A stretch of DNA of 64,000 bases, from the NCBI GenBank assembly GCA_947625405.1, contig CANQOF010000009.1:1-64000 (forward strand), in the 5' to 3' direction. Positions 42,146-52,026 of the stretch are shown one piece after another (position 1 is the stretch's first letter; each line of letters starts with the position of its first letter). The translations under genes and the position numbers were made by a program. The notes under the pieces are model-generated. The model saw only the letters and a list, made by a program, of their open reading frames with translations. It was not told the origin of the DNA and did no database searches. Source of the DNA: an uncultured Atopobiaceae bacterium. Lineage in GTDB: Bacteria > Actinomycetota > Coriobacteriia > Coriobacteriales > Atopobiaceae.

Positions 42146-43036
42146 ATGGCCAAGTCGCTGAAGGCGAACTCAATCAGAACCGCCACCCGCAAGTGGTGCT
42201 GGCTCTTCTTGGGTCCCGTCGTCATCGCCTTCATCATCGGCTTCGTCTGGCCCTTCATCCAGGGCATCTGGCTTTCGCTTTGCCAGTTCCGCATCGTCTC
42301 CAATGCGGAGTTCGTCGGCTTCGACAACTACGGCAAGGTGTTCTCGGATCCGCAATTCGTGTATTCGTTCTGGTATACGGCACTCACCGCCGTCGTGAGC
42401 CTCGTCATCATCAACGTGCTCGCGTTCACGGTGGCCTACCTGCTCACCCAGAAGATCAAGGGCGCGAACCTCTACCGCACGGTGTTCTTCATGCCGAACC
42501 TCATCGGCGGCATCGTGCTCGGCTACATCTGGTCCATGATCTTCGACGGCTTCCTTTCGGCGTTCCAAACGTCGATCCTCACCGACACCGTCTGGGGTTT
42601 CTGGGGCCTCATCATCGTCATGTGCTGGCAGCAGATCGGCTACATGATGATCATCTACATCGCCGGTCTGAACGCCGTGCCCGGCGACATGATCGAGGCG
42701 GCGAAGATCGACGGCGCCACGAAGATGCAAACGCTCTTCAAGGTGACGATCCCGAACGTCATGCCGTCCTTCACGATCTGCATGTTCCTGAGCCTCACCA
42801 ACGGCTTCAAGCTCTTCGACCAGAACCTCGCGTTGACAGGCGGCGCTCCCATCAGCGGCTCGCCGTCGATCGCCCACACGCAGATGCTTGCCCTCACGAT
42901 CTACAACACCTTCTACGGGCAGGCGTCGAACGCGCGTGGCACAGCGCAGGCGATGGCGGTCATCTTCTTCATCCTCGTGGCCGGCATGGGCCTTGCCCAG
43001 CTCGCCTACACCCGTAAGAGGGAGGTGCAACAGTAA
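42146..43036 (+). CDS. malF: Sugar ABC transporter permease, MalF type
   Basis: 296 residues with six hydrophobic helices. The cytoplasmic EAA loop EAAKIDGATKMQTLFKVTIP (about 188-207) that docks the ATPase is present. First of a permease pair. GAGAGGAGAT precedes the ATG. The stop codon shares a base with the start of the next gene (TAATG), so translation is coupled. Confidence 0.9.
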   Translation: MAKSLKANSIRTATRKWCWLFLGPVVIAFIIGFVWPFIQGIWLSLCQFRIVSNAEFVGFDNYGKVFSDPQFVYSFWYTALTAVVSLVIINVLAFTVAYLLTQKIKGANLYRTVFFMPNLIGGIVLGYIWSMIFDGFLSAFQTSILTDTVWGFWGLIIVMCWQQIGYMMIIYIAGLNAVPGDMIEAAKIDGATKMQTLFKVTIPNVMPSFTICMFLSLTNGFKLFDQNLALTGGAPISGSPSIAHTQMLALTIYNTFYGQASNARGTAQAMAVIFFILVAGMGLAQLAYTRKREVQQ

Positions 43037-43902
43037 TGGCGGAGAAAGCAAAGGGCGGCCTCGAGGCTGAGAGCAAGGGCCTGATCGTCCTTTCCGTGAT
43101 CCTTGCCATCATCTGCATCATCTGGGTGCTTCCCATGGTGGCCGTCGTCATCAACTCGTTCAAACTCAACACGTTCGTGAAGACCGAGACCTTCGCGCTG
43201 CCCACCGCCGAGAGCTTCGCCGGCTGGGACAACTTCATCAAGGGCGTGACGCTTGGCAACTACAACTTCTGGCTTGCCACGTGGTACAGCGCGTTCATCA
43301 CCATCGCATCGAGCGCGCTCATCCTGCTCTTCACCTCGATGGCGGCGTGGTACATCGCGCGCGTCGACTCGATCTTCTGCAAGGTCGTCTACTTCCTCTG
43401 CATCTTCTCGATGGTCGTGCCGTTCCAGATGGTGATGTTCACCCTCTCGAGGACCGCTACGCAGCTCCACCTCGATACGCCATGGACCATTCCGATCATC
43501 TATCTCGGGTTCGGCGCGGGGCTCGCGATCTTCATGTTCGTGGGCTTCGTGAAGAGCATCCCGCTTGAGATCGAAGAGGCCGCGGCCATCGACGGCTGCA
43601 GCCCGGTGCGCACGTTCTTCAACGTCGACGTGCCGATGCTGCGCCCGACGATGATCTCCGTGGGCATCCTCGAGATCATGTGGGTGTGGAACGACTACCT
43701 CCTGCCGTACTTGGTGCTCGACGTCGAGAAGTACCGCACGATCCCGATCTTCATCCAGTACCTCAAGGGCTCGTACGGCACCGTCGACCTCGGTGCCACC
43801 ATGGCGCTCATCCTATTGGCCATCATCCCCGTGATCGTCTTCTATCTCTGCGCCCAGAAGTACATCATCGAGGGCGTGGCGGCAGGCGCAGTGAAGGGCT
43901 AG
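43036..43902 (+). CDS. malG: Sugar ABC transporter permease, MalG type
   Basis: 288 residues, six hydrophobic helices, EAA loop EEAAAIDGCSPVRTFFNVDVP (about 180-200; the middle of the motif reads as usual for MalG). It is the partner of the previous permease. The next gene, malQ, begins 10 bp downstream. Confidence 0.9.
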   Translation: MAEKAKGGLEAESKGLIVLSVILAIICIIWVLPMVAVVINSFKLNTFVKTETFALPTAESFAGWDNFIKGVTLGNYNFWLATWYSAFITIASSALILLFTSMAAWYIARVDSIFCKVVYFLCIFSMVVPFQMVMFTLSRTATQLHLDTPWTIPIIYLGFGAGLAIFMFVGFVKSIPLEIEEAAAIDGCSPVRTFFNVDVPMLRPTMISVGILEIMWVWNDYLLPYLVLDVEKYRTIPIFIQYLKGSYGTVDLGATMALILLAIIPVIVFYLCAQKYIIEGVAAGAVKG

Positions 43903-43912
43903 GAAGGCAAGC

Positions 43913-45399
43913 ATGGACAGGTCCTCTGGCATTCTCCTTCCCGTGACCTCGCTGCCGTCTCCGTATGGCATAGGGACGCTGGGCAAGGATGCCCGTGACT
44001 TCATCGACTTCATGTCCCAGGCCGAGCAGGCTTGGTGGCAGGTGCTGCCCGTAGGCCCCACGAGCTACGGCGACTCGCCGTACCAGAGCCCGTCGGCCTT
44101 TGCGGGCAACCCGTATCTCATCGACCTCGACATGCTCGTCGAAGATGGACTCATCTCCACGGGGGAGATAGAGGAGTGCTTCTGGGGCGAGGATCCGGGC
44201 AAGGTGGATTACAAGGTCCTTTACGACAACCGCATGAACGTCCTGCACAAGGCGTGCGAGCGCGGCTGGGAGCGCGACGAGTCCAAGGTCGAGGAGTTCG
44301 TCTCCGACAACAACTGGATCCACGATTACGCGATCTTCATGGCCGTGAAGCGCCACTTCGGCATGGTCTCCTGGATCGAGTGGCCCGAGGAGGACATCCG
44401 CCTCCACGAGTCAGACGCCATCAAGCGCTACCAGGAAGAGCTCGCCGACGACGTGCGGTTCTACACCTACGTCCAGTACCTGTTCTTCAGCCAGTGGGAG
44501 GAGCTGCGCGCCTACGCCAAGGAGAAGGGCGTCGGCATCATCGGCGACCTCCCCATCTACGTGGCGCTCGATTCGGCTGACGTGTGGGCCGATCCCGCGA
44601 GCTTCCAGCTGGACGACAAGAACGTGCCCACCGAGGTGGCGGGCGTTCCGCCCGACAAGTTCTCCGCGGACGGGCAGCTCTGGGGCAACCCGCTCTACAA
44701 CTACGAGGCCATGCAGGATGATGGCTACAGCTGGTGGATCCGCCGCATGGCCGGCGCCGCCAAGCTCTACGACGCGGTGCGCGTCGACCACTTCCGCGGC
44801 TTCGAGAGCTACTGGGCGGTGCCCTATGAGGAGACCACGGCGCGCATCGGGCGCTGGGTGAAGGGCCCGGGGATGAAGCTCCTCGGCGTCCTCAAGGCCC
44901 ATTTCCCCGATCTCGTGGTCATCGCCGAAGACCTCGGCTATCTCACCCCCGAAGTGAGGGAGATGGTCGCCGAATCCGGCTTCCCCGGCATGGAGGTCCT
45001 CGAGTTCGCCTTCGACGCGAGGGACAGCGCCGGCTCGTTCCCGTACACCTACAAACGCAACTGCGCCTGCTACACGGGCACGCACGACAACGTCCCCATC
45101 ATGGGCTGGGTGAACGAGGCCGACCCCGGCGACGTGGCCTGGGCGCGCAGGTACTTCAACTGCAACGACAATTTCGACCTCAACTGGGCGTTCATTCGCG
45201 GTGGCATGGAGAGCGTCGCGGATTTCTTCGGGGCGCAAATGCAGGACTACCTGGGGCTCGACTCCTCGTCTCGCACCAATACCCCGGGCATCCTCGGGGG
45301 CAACTGGCAGTGGAGGCTGCTCCCCGGGCAGCTCACGCCCGAGCTCGCCAATCGCATCGCCGACATCACGCGACTTTATGGAAGGAGCGCGAAACACCA

Positions 45400-45412
<13 letters not shown>
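43913..45412 (+). CDS. malQ: 4-alpha-glucanotransferase
   Basis: 499 residues, GH77. Family blocks: [18 protein letters not shown] at the start, [48 protein letters not shown] with the nucleophile Asp, [13 protein letters not shown] with the acid Glu, and GTHDNVP. It transfers glucan segments between maltodextrins inside the cell. It overlaps the start of the ATPase gene by 13 bases. Confidence 0.94.
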
Positions 45413-46644
<1,232 letters not shown>

Positions 46645-46666
46645 CGAGTAAGGAACGCTCACATGT

Positions 46667-46698
46667 GGAGGGGCCCTGCTGAAAGGCAGGGCCCCTCC
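46667..46698 (+). terminator. Hairpin at end of maltodextrin operon
   Basis: GGAGGGGCCCTGC-TGAAAG-GCAGGGCCCCTCC, a 13-bp perfect stem 22 nt after the malK stop. The T-tract is missing, but stability is very high. Confidence 0.75.
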
Positions 46699-46767
46699 TG
46701 CGTGGCGTTCCGGCGTGTTGTATGATGGGGCACGTTGGCGAGGGTCAAACCCCAATCGTCACAGAGA

Positions 46768-46844
<77 letters not shown>

Positions 46845-46854
46845 GCCAACACGG

Positions 46855-46885
46855 AAGGCCGGAAGTCTTCGCGACTCCCGGCCTT
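46855..46885 (+). terminator. Terminator-like hairpin after tRNA-Pro
   Basis: AAGGCCGG ... CCGGCCTT with an inner AGTC/GACT stem and a TTCG-type loop, followed by CTTGC. It probably ends the tRNA transcript. Confidence 0.7.
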
Positions 46886-46903
46886 CTTGCATGAAAGTCA
46901 GGT

Positions 46904-46955
46904 GGAGCGCCATGAATGTGTGGAGGTTTCCTCCACTCGCGACTTTGGGCGCTCC
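46904..46955. promoter_or_regulatory. Nested inverted repeats upstream of RiPP precursor gene
   Basis: The outer arms GGAGCGCC (46904-46911) and GGCGCTCC (46948-46955) enclose GTGGAGG-TTT-CCTCCAC (46920-46936). They sit 60-110 bp before the precursor start and just upstream of a GATAAT hexamer (46972-46977) that could be its -10. Candidate operator or 5' RNA structure controlling the cluster. Confidence 0.4.
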
Positions 46956-47014
46956 GCGCGGATTCGCCGCCGATAATCGTGCCCAATGCCAGTGGCAATG
47001 CGAAGGGACGACCG

Positions 47015-47404
47015 ATGAACGCAAAGGTGATGCGCTTCTACGAGCTGGTTTCGGGCGATATCGATCTGCAAGGCGAGCTCAACGAGGTCATTGGCATCGT
47101 AGAGCTCAGCAGGGACGAAGAGGTGTCGCGCCAAAACATGGCGTATGCGCTCGCGGCCTTTGCGCGCGCGCACGGGCTCGACCTTCAGGCAGAGGATCTC
47201 CTCATGGCAGATGAGGATGCCAGGAGCGAGCACGAGCTCTCGGAAGACGAGCTCATGGCCGTGGCCGGTGGCGCGAGCGATTGTATATGCCCGGTCATCG
47301 GCGCCGCGAATGGCTGCGGTTGCTTCTTCTACGGCCAAGGCAAGGATCAAGAGAAGTACGGGTCGCCCGGCTGCATGGGCGTGGGCGCGATGCCCAGCAA
47401 ATAG
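47015..47404 (+). CDS. RiPP precursor peptide with Nif11-like leader
   Basis: 129 residues. Residues 1-86 form a Nif11-type leader (FYELVSGDIDLQGEL early, ELSEDELMAVAGG at the end), finishing with the double-glycine cleavage site at 85-86. The 43-residue core is Gly-rich with five Cys (90, 92, 101, 103, 120) as CIC, CGC and a lone C, ending GVGAMPSK. Two radical SAM/SPASM enzymes follow 15 bp downstream, so the core is probably crosslinked through its cysteines. AAGGGA is about 7 nt before ATG 47015; the longer upstream frame has no such signal. Peptidase and export genes are not adjacent. Confidence 0.82.
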   Translation: MNAKVMRFYELVSGDIDLQGELNEVIGIVELSRDEEVSRQNMAYALAAFARAHGLDLQAEDLLMADEDARSEHELSEDELMAVAGGASDCICPVIGAANGCGCFFYGQGKDQEKYGSPGCMGVGAMPSK

Positions 47405-47419
47405 CGAGATAGGAACCAC

Positions 47420-48844
47420 ATGTTTTACCGACTCAACCCCCGCTACCTCCTTCGAGGCTGGCAGCGGCTGCCCTATGGCCTCGTCGACCGCGAGACGGGG
47501 GTCGTCTCGTTCGTCTATAAGCGCCACTACGACGCGATCAACCTCGCCACGGGCAAGATCGATCTGAATCTCCCCGTCATCTCGCCGGAAGTGCGAGAGT
47601 CGGCGCGTGAGCTCGTGTCGTTTGGCGTGCTCGAACCCTGCGAGCGGGGCGAGGGAGCGCGAGATCCCGAGCAGGAGTACCGCTTCTTCGGCAACCGCTT
47701 CATCCAGTGCGCGCACTGGTCCATCACCGGCAAATGCAATTTCCGCTGCAAGCACTGCTTCATGAGCGCGCCGGACGCGAAGTTCGGCGAGATCAGCCAC
47801 GAGCAGGCGCTCGATGTGATCGACCAGCTCGCCGATTGTGGCATCTACCAGGTGGAACTCACAGGTGGCGAGCCCCTCATTCGAAGCGACTTCATGGAGC
47901 TCGTGGACGCGCTCCGCGCGAAGGGCATCCACATCACCAACATCTACACGAACGGCGCGCTCGTCACGGATGAGCTCCTCGACGAGCTCGAGGCGCGCGG
48001 CGTGCGCTGCGCCTTCACCCTGAGCTTCGATGGCGTGGGCTGGCACGACTGGATGCGCGGCATCCCGGGCGCCGAGGCCATGGCGCGCAAGGCCTTCGAG
48101 CGCTGCCGCGCGCACGGCTTCCCCACCGCGGCCGCGATGGTGATCTTCGACAAGAACAAGGACGTCCTGCGCGAGACGGTGCGCGAGCTCGGCAAACTCG
48201 GCGTGAATTCGCTGAAGACGAACCCCGTGGCCACGGCGGGCGAGTGGGTGGAGCACGAAGACGACGGCACCCTCACGATGGACGAGATGTACCAGATCTA
48301 CCTCGACTACATCCCCCAGTACTACGAGGACGGCCTGCCGCTTCAATTCCTCGATCTCGGCGGGTTCTTCAACGTGAGCCGCCAGCGCCCCGAGCAGTTC
48401 TGGGTGCCCGTCGAGCACCATTGCGAAGACCCCAAACGCACCTGCCTTTGCTCGAGCGTGCGCAACCAGGTCTACATCTCCGCCGACGGGCAGGCGCTGC
48501 CCTGCATGGCGCTCGCCGGCTCAGACGACGTGGCGCGCGAGGACTTCCCGAATATCTTCGACATCGGCCTCAAGGCCTGCCTTACCGATTCGCACTACAT
48601 GAAATGCATAGACTACCGCGTGAGCGACTTCGCGGCGGCGAACCCCGAATGCGCCGAGTGCGAGTATCTGCTCAGCTGCATCGGCGGGTGCCGCGGCGCC
48701 GCGCTCGACGAGGACCCCACGTTCTACCTAGGCCCCGACCACGCCACCTGCGGCATCTTCAAGGGCGGTTGGATCCCGCGCATCAACGAGGTCGCGAGTG
48801 CGGCATCCGAGCGCTACCTCGCGGGCGTGGGCGCGAAGGAGTAA
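47420..48844 (+). CDS. Radical SAM/SPASM peptide maturase 1
   Basis: 474 residues. The N-terminal about 85 residues look like a precursor-recognition domain (PqqD/RRE-like). The radical SAM core has CNFRCKHC (C106, C110, C113) for the [4Fe-4S] cluster, ELTGGEPLIRSDF for SAM binding, and a C-terminal SPASM domain with Cys at about 335, 342, 344, 362, 411, 414, 420, 424 and 444, binding auxiliary clusters. It probably forms thioether or other bonds on the precursor encoded just upstream. The next gene is a close paralogue 9 bp away. Confidence 0.88.
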   Translation: MFYRLNPRYLLRGWQRLPYGLVDRETGVVSFVYKRHYDAINLATGKIDLNLPVISPEVRESARELVSFGVLEPCERGEGARDPEQEYRFFGNRFIQCAHWSITGKCNFRCKHCFMSAPDAKFGEISHEQALDVIDQLADCGIYQVELTGGEPLIRSDFMELVDALRAKGIHITNIYTNGALVTDELLDELEARGVRCAFTLSFDGVGWHDWMRGIPGAEAMARKAFERCRAHGFPTAAAMVIFDKNKDVLRETVRELGKLGVNSLKTNPVATAGEWVEHEDDGTLTMDEMYQIYLDYIPQYYEDGLPLQFLDLGGFFNVSRQRPEQFWVPVEHHCEDPKRTCLCSSVRNQVYISADGQALPCMALAGSDDVAREDFPNIFDIGLKACLTDSHYMKCIDYRVSDFAAANPECAECEYLLSCIGGCRGAALDEDPTFYLGPDHATCGIFKGGWIPRINEVASAASERYLAGVGAKE

Positions 48845-48853
48845 AGGAGCACG

Positions 48854-50254
48854 ATGTTCTACAAGCTTAATGACGGAGTACTCCTCAGGGGTTGGAAGCT
48901 CCTTCCCTATGCCGTCGTCGAGGAGAAGACGGGTACGGCCGGCTTCCTGAGCAAGGACGCCTTCGAAGCGGCGCGCATGGCCACCGGCACCATCAACTAC
49001 GACCTCCCGCTCATCTCGCCTAAGGTGCGCGAGGCGGCGAAGGCCCTCGCCGAGGCGGGCGTCCTCCACGAGCTCGAGCCCGGCGAGGCCACCGGCCTCC
49101 GCCCCGAGCAGGAGTACCGCTTATATGAGAGCCGCTACGTGGAGCGGCTGCACTGGTCCATCACGGGCAAGTGCAACTACCGCTGCAAGCACTGCTTCAT
49201 GAGCGCGCCGGACGCCAAGCTCGGCGAGCCCACCCACGAGCAATGCATGGAGCTCATCGACGAGTTCGAGCGCTGCGGCATCTTCAACGTCTCGCTCACC
49301 GGCGGCGAACCGCTCGTGCGAAAGGACTTCCTCGAGATCGTGGACGCGCTCCTCGCGAAGGGCATCCGCATCTCGCAGATCTACTCGAACGGCAAGCTCG
49401 TGACGCCCAAGCTCCTCGACGAGCTCGAGGAGAGGGGCATCCACCCCGAGTTCAACATGAGCTACGACGGGGTCGGCTGGCACGACTGGATGCGCGGCGT
49501 TCCCGGCGCCGAGGAGGCGGTGGAACGCGCGTTCAAGCTCTGCCAGGAGCGCGGGTTCCCCACGGGCTCCGAGATGGCGATCCACGAAGGCTCCAAGGGC
49601 GTGCTTCGCGAATCGATCAAGCGACTCGGCGAGTGGGGGTGCAGTTCCCTCAAGACGAACCCGGTGATGCCGGTGGGGGAGTGGGAGGAGAACCGCCTCG
49701 GCATGCCCATCGAGCAAGACGAGATGTATCGCGTCTACCTCGACTACATCCCCGAGTTCTTCGAGGACGACATGCCGCTCGAGGTACTCAACCTCGGCGG
49801 GTTCTTCTTCGTGCGGCGCGAGCATCCGGAGAACTACATGATCGGGCTCGCTCGCAATTGCGAGCATCCCGACCAGCAGCTCCTTTGCGCGAGCACGCGC
49901 CTCATGGCCTATCTCTCGCCCGATGGCACGCTCCTTCCGTGCATTCCGATCGCGGGCAACGAGGAGGCCACGAAGGACTTTCCGAACGTGTTTGAGGAGG
50001 GGATTGCGGCGGCGCTCGACGATCCGCGGTATCGAAACGCCGTGGACTGCCGCGTACAAGCCTTCCTCGACGCGAATCCCGAGTGCCTCGAGTGCGAGTA
50101 CATGCGGCAGTGCGCAGGGGGCTGCCGCGCCCACGCCCTCAACGAAGATCCCACGAACTACCTCGGCAAAGACCCCATCGTCTGCGACTTCTACAAGTCC
50201 GGCTGGTCGGAGCGAGTGAAAGAGGTGGCCGACGCCGCCCTCGCGACTTTGTAG
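48854..50254 (+). CDS. Radical SAM/SPASM peptide maturase 2
   Basis: 466 residues, collinear with and clearly homologous to maturase 1 over the full length. N-terminal recognition domain, CNYRCKHC (C107, C111, C114), SLTGGEPLVRKDF, SPASM cysteines such as NCEHPDQQLLC, LPCIPIAG, CLECEYMRQCAGGC and PIVCDFYKSGW. Divergence from the paralogue is spread throughout, with all cluster ligands kept, so both should be active. A true terminator follows, closing the three-gene unit. Confidence 0.88.
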   Translation: MFYKLNDGVLLRGWKLLPYAVVEEKTGTAGFLSKDAFEAARMATGTINYDLPLISPKVREAAKALAEAGVLHELEPGEATGLRPEQEYRLYESRYVERLHWSITGKCNYRCKHCFMSAPDAKLGEPTHEQCMELIDEFERCGIFNVSLTGGEPLVRKDFLEIVDALLAKGIRISQIYSNGKLVTPKLLDELEERGIHPEFNMSYDGVGWHDWMRGVPGAEEAVERAFKLCQERGFPTGSEMAIHEGSKGVLRESIKRLGEWGCSSLKTNPVMPVGEWEENRLGMPIEQDEMYRVYLDYIPEFFEDDMPLEVLNLGGFFFVRREHPENYMIGLARNCEHPDQQLLCASTRLMAYLSPDGTLLPCIPIAGNEEATKDFPNVFEEGIAAALDDPRYRNAVDCRVQAFLDANPECLECEYMRQCAGGCRAHALNEDPTNYLGKDPIVCDFYKSGWSERVKEVADAALATL

Positions 50255-50283
50255 GCTCCGTGCGGCTTCGATCGTTTTTTGAG

Positions 50284-50315
50284 CGGCCGATCGCCTCGTG
50301 CGATCGGCCGTTTTT
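50284..50315 (+). terminator. Terminator of RiPP cluster
   Basis: CGGCCGATCGC-CTCGT-GCGATCGGCCG followed by TTTTT, 30 nt after the second maturase stop: a canonical intrinsic terminator. Confidence 0.9.
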
Positions 50316-50393
50316 CGCGCGACGCGAAGCTCGGCTACCATGGGGCATCGTGCGGGTGGTTCGTCTGCGCGCTGCGCGGGGGAGGTTTGTTCC

Positions 50394-51065
50394 ATGGGGT
50401 GCCCCGAGAGGATTTCGTACGTGCTCTTCGACTTCGACGGCGTGATCGCCGATACGGAGCCGATTGGCCTCGACCTCGACCGCGCGGCCTACTCGAAGCT
50501 CGGCGTCGAGGTGTCCCTCAAGGACGCGATGTGCATCATCGGCACCGACGCGCAGGGCGTGGTGGCGGAGCTCTTCGCACGCCACGGCCGCCCTGACCTC
50601 ACCCCTGAAGACTTCCACGCGGTGCGTGAGTCGGCGGACGTGATCTACGAGACGATGCTCGCCGAGCCCATGCCCGGCGCGAGGGAGGCGCTCGCCGCGC
50701 TTCGCGAACGCGGAATCGGCATCGGCCTCGTCTCCACCACCATCGCGAAGAACCTGCTCGTGGCCCTCGATCGCCTCAAGATGCTGCACTTCTTCGATGC
50801 CATCGTGGGCGGAGACATGGTGGTGCATAAGAAGCCCGCGCCAGACCCCTGGCTCGCCGCGCTCGGGCATCTCGGAGCCACGCCGGAAAACGCCATTGCC
50901 GTGGACGATTCGCCGACGGGCATCCGCTCCGCAAAGAACGCCGATCTCTTCGTCTGCGGATTCAAGGGCGGGAGCATCGAGCAGGACACCTCGCATGCGA
51001 ACGTCGAGGTGGCGAACTTCTCCGAGCTCATCTCCCTCGTCGACAAGCGCAACGCTCGTGGCTGA
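50394..51065 (+). CDS. HAD-superfamily sugar-phosphatase-like hydrolase
   Basis: 223 residues, beta-phosphoglucomutase/phosphatase subgroup. Motif I FDFDGVIADTEP (12-23), motif II LVSTT, motif III Lys in HKKPAPDP, motif IV AVDDSPTG. A helical cap (about 25-95) selects the substrate. GGAGG is 8 nt before the ATG. The start of the EamA gene overlaps its end, so they are coupled. Confidence 0.85.
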   Translation: MGCPERISYVLFDFDGVIADTEPIGLDLDRAAYSKLGVEVSLKDAMCIIGTDAQGVVAELFARHGRPDLTPEDFHAVRESADVIYETMLAEPMPGAREALAALRERGIGIGLVSTTIAKNLLVALDRLKMLHFFDAIVGGDMVVHKKPAPDPWLAALGHLGATPENAIAVDDSPTGIRSAKNADLFVCGFKGGSIEQDTSHANVEVANFSELISLVDKRNARG

Positions 51066-52026
51066 GCACCCGTCCATCGACGAGGCCGCGTCTGAGCGGG
51101 AAAGCGGCTTGCGCCGGCTCCTCAACTCGCCCACGGCGAACAAGCTCGCGCTCCTCTCCGCGGCGCTCATCTGGGGCTTCTCGTTCTTCGTGATGAAGGA
51201 CGTGACGGACGCCATACCCGTCTTCTGGCTCCTCTGCCTCAGGTTTGCCATCGCCGCCGTCGTGACGTTCGCGGTCTTCTGGCGCCACTTCTTTGCGCAC
51301 CTCGACGCGCGCACCATCCGGTGCGGCATCGTGCTCGGGCTCTGCGTGTGGGCGGCCTACGCGTTCCAGACGGTGGGCGTGGTCTACACCACGCCCGGCA
51401 AGAACGCCTTCTTAACCGGCGTCTACGTGGTGCTCGTGCCGTTTGTGGCGTGGATCTTCCGCATGGGGCGCCCGAAGCCGCACGACCTCGTGGCGGCGGC
51501 GCTCTGCCTTGCGGGCATCGGCTTCACGGCGATGTCGAGCGGTCTCTCGATGAATCTCGGCGACGCGCTCACGCTCGTGTGCGCCGTCTTCTACGCGCTC
51601 GAGATCGTGATCGTGGGCAAGATGGGCCGCGAACTCGACGTGTGGGCGCTCACCATCTGGCAATTCGCGGTGATGGCGCTCTGCTCGGCGGTGTTCATGC
51701 CCTTCGAGCAGGCGCCCTCGGCGAGCGTCTGGACGGCGCCGCTCATCTTCCAGCTGCTCTTCCTCGGCGTCGTGTGCTCGTTCGTGTGCCTCGGAATCAT
51801 GAACTACGCGCTCACGAAGATCCCCGTGGCGGAGGGCTCGCTCATCAGCTCGATGGAATCTCCCTCGGGCGTCTTCTTCAGCGTGCTCTTCGGGCGCGAG
51901 ACCCTCACCCTTCGCATGGTGCTCGGCTTTTGCCTGATCTTCCTCGCGATGCTCATCTCGAACGCGTGGGATGCCTTCGCCTCGTGGTGGCGAGGGAGGC
52001 GCGAGCTGGCGCGAGGGGTGGGCTAG
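51058..52026 (+). CDS. EamA/DMT family transporter
   Basis: 322 residues with ten predicted helices in two EamA repeats (ALIWGFSFFVMKDVTD in the first, LTLVCAVFYALEIVIVGKMG in the second). Probably an exporter of amino acids or metabolites. The GTG start lies inside the 3' end of the HAD gene (8-base overlap). It ends in a 4-base overlap with the convergent aldolase gene. Confidence 0.85.
   Translation: MAEHPSIDEAASERESGLRRLLNSPTANKLALLSAALIWGFSFFVMKDVTDAIPVFWLLCLRFAIAAVVTFAVFWRHFFAHLDARTIRCGIVLGLCVWAAYAFQTVGVVYTTPGKNAFLTGVYVVLVPFVAWIFRMGRPKPHDLVAAALCLAGIGFTAMSSGLSMNLGDALTLVCAVFYALEIVIVGKMGRELDVWALTIWQFAVMALCSAVFMPFEQAPSASVWTAPLIFQLLFLGVVCSFVCLGIMNYALTKIPVAEGSLISSMESPSGVFFSVLFGRETLTLRMVLGFCLIFLAMLISNAWDAFASWWRGRRELARGVG

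Noticed and set aside
46916-47014. Longer start for the RiPP precursor
   Set aside because: The 33 extra codons lack a ribosome binding site and do not fit a Nif11 leader; ATG 47015 does.
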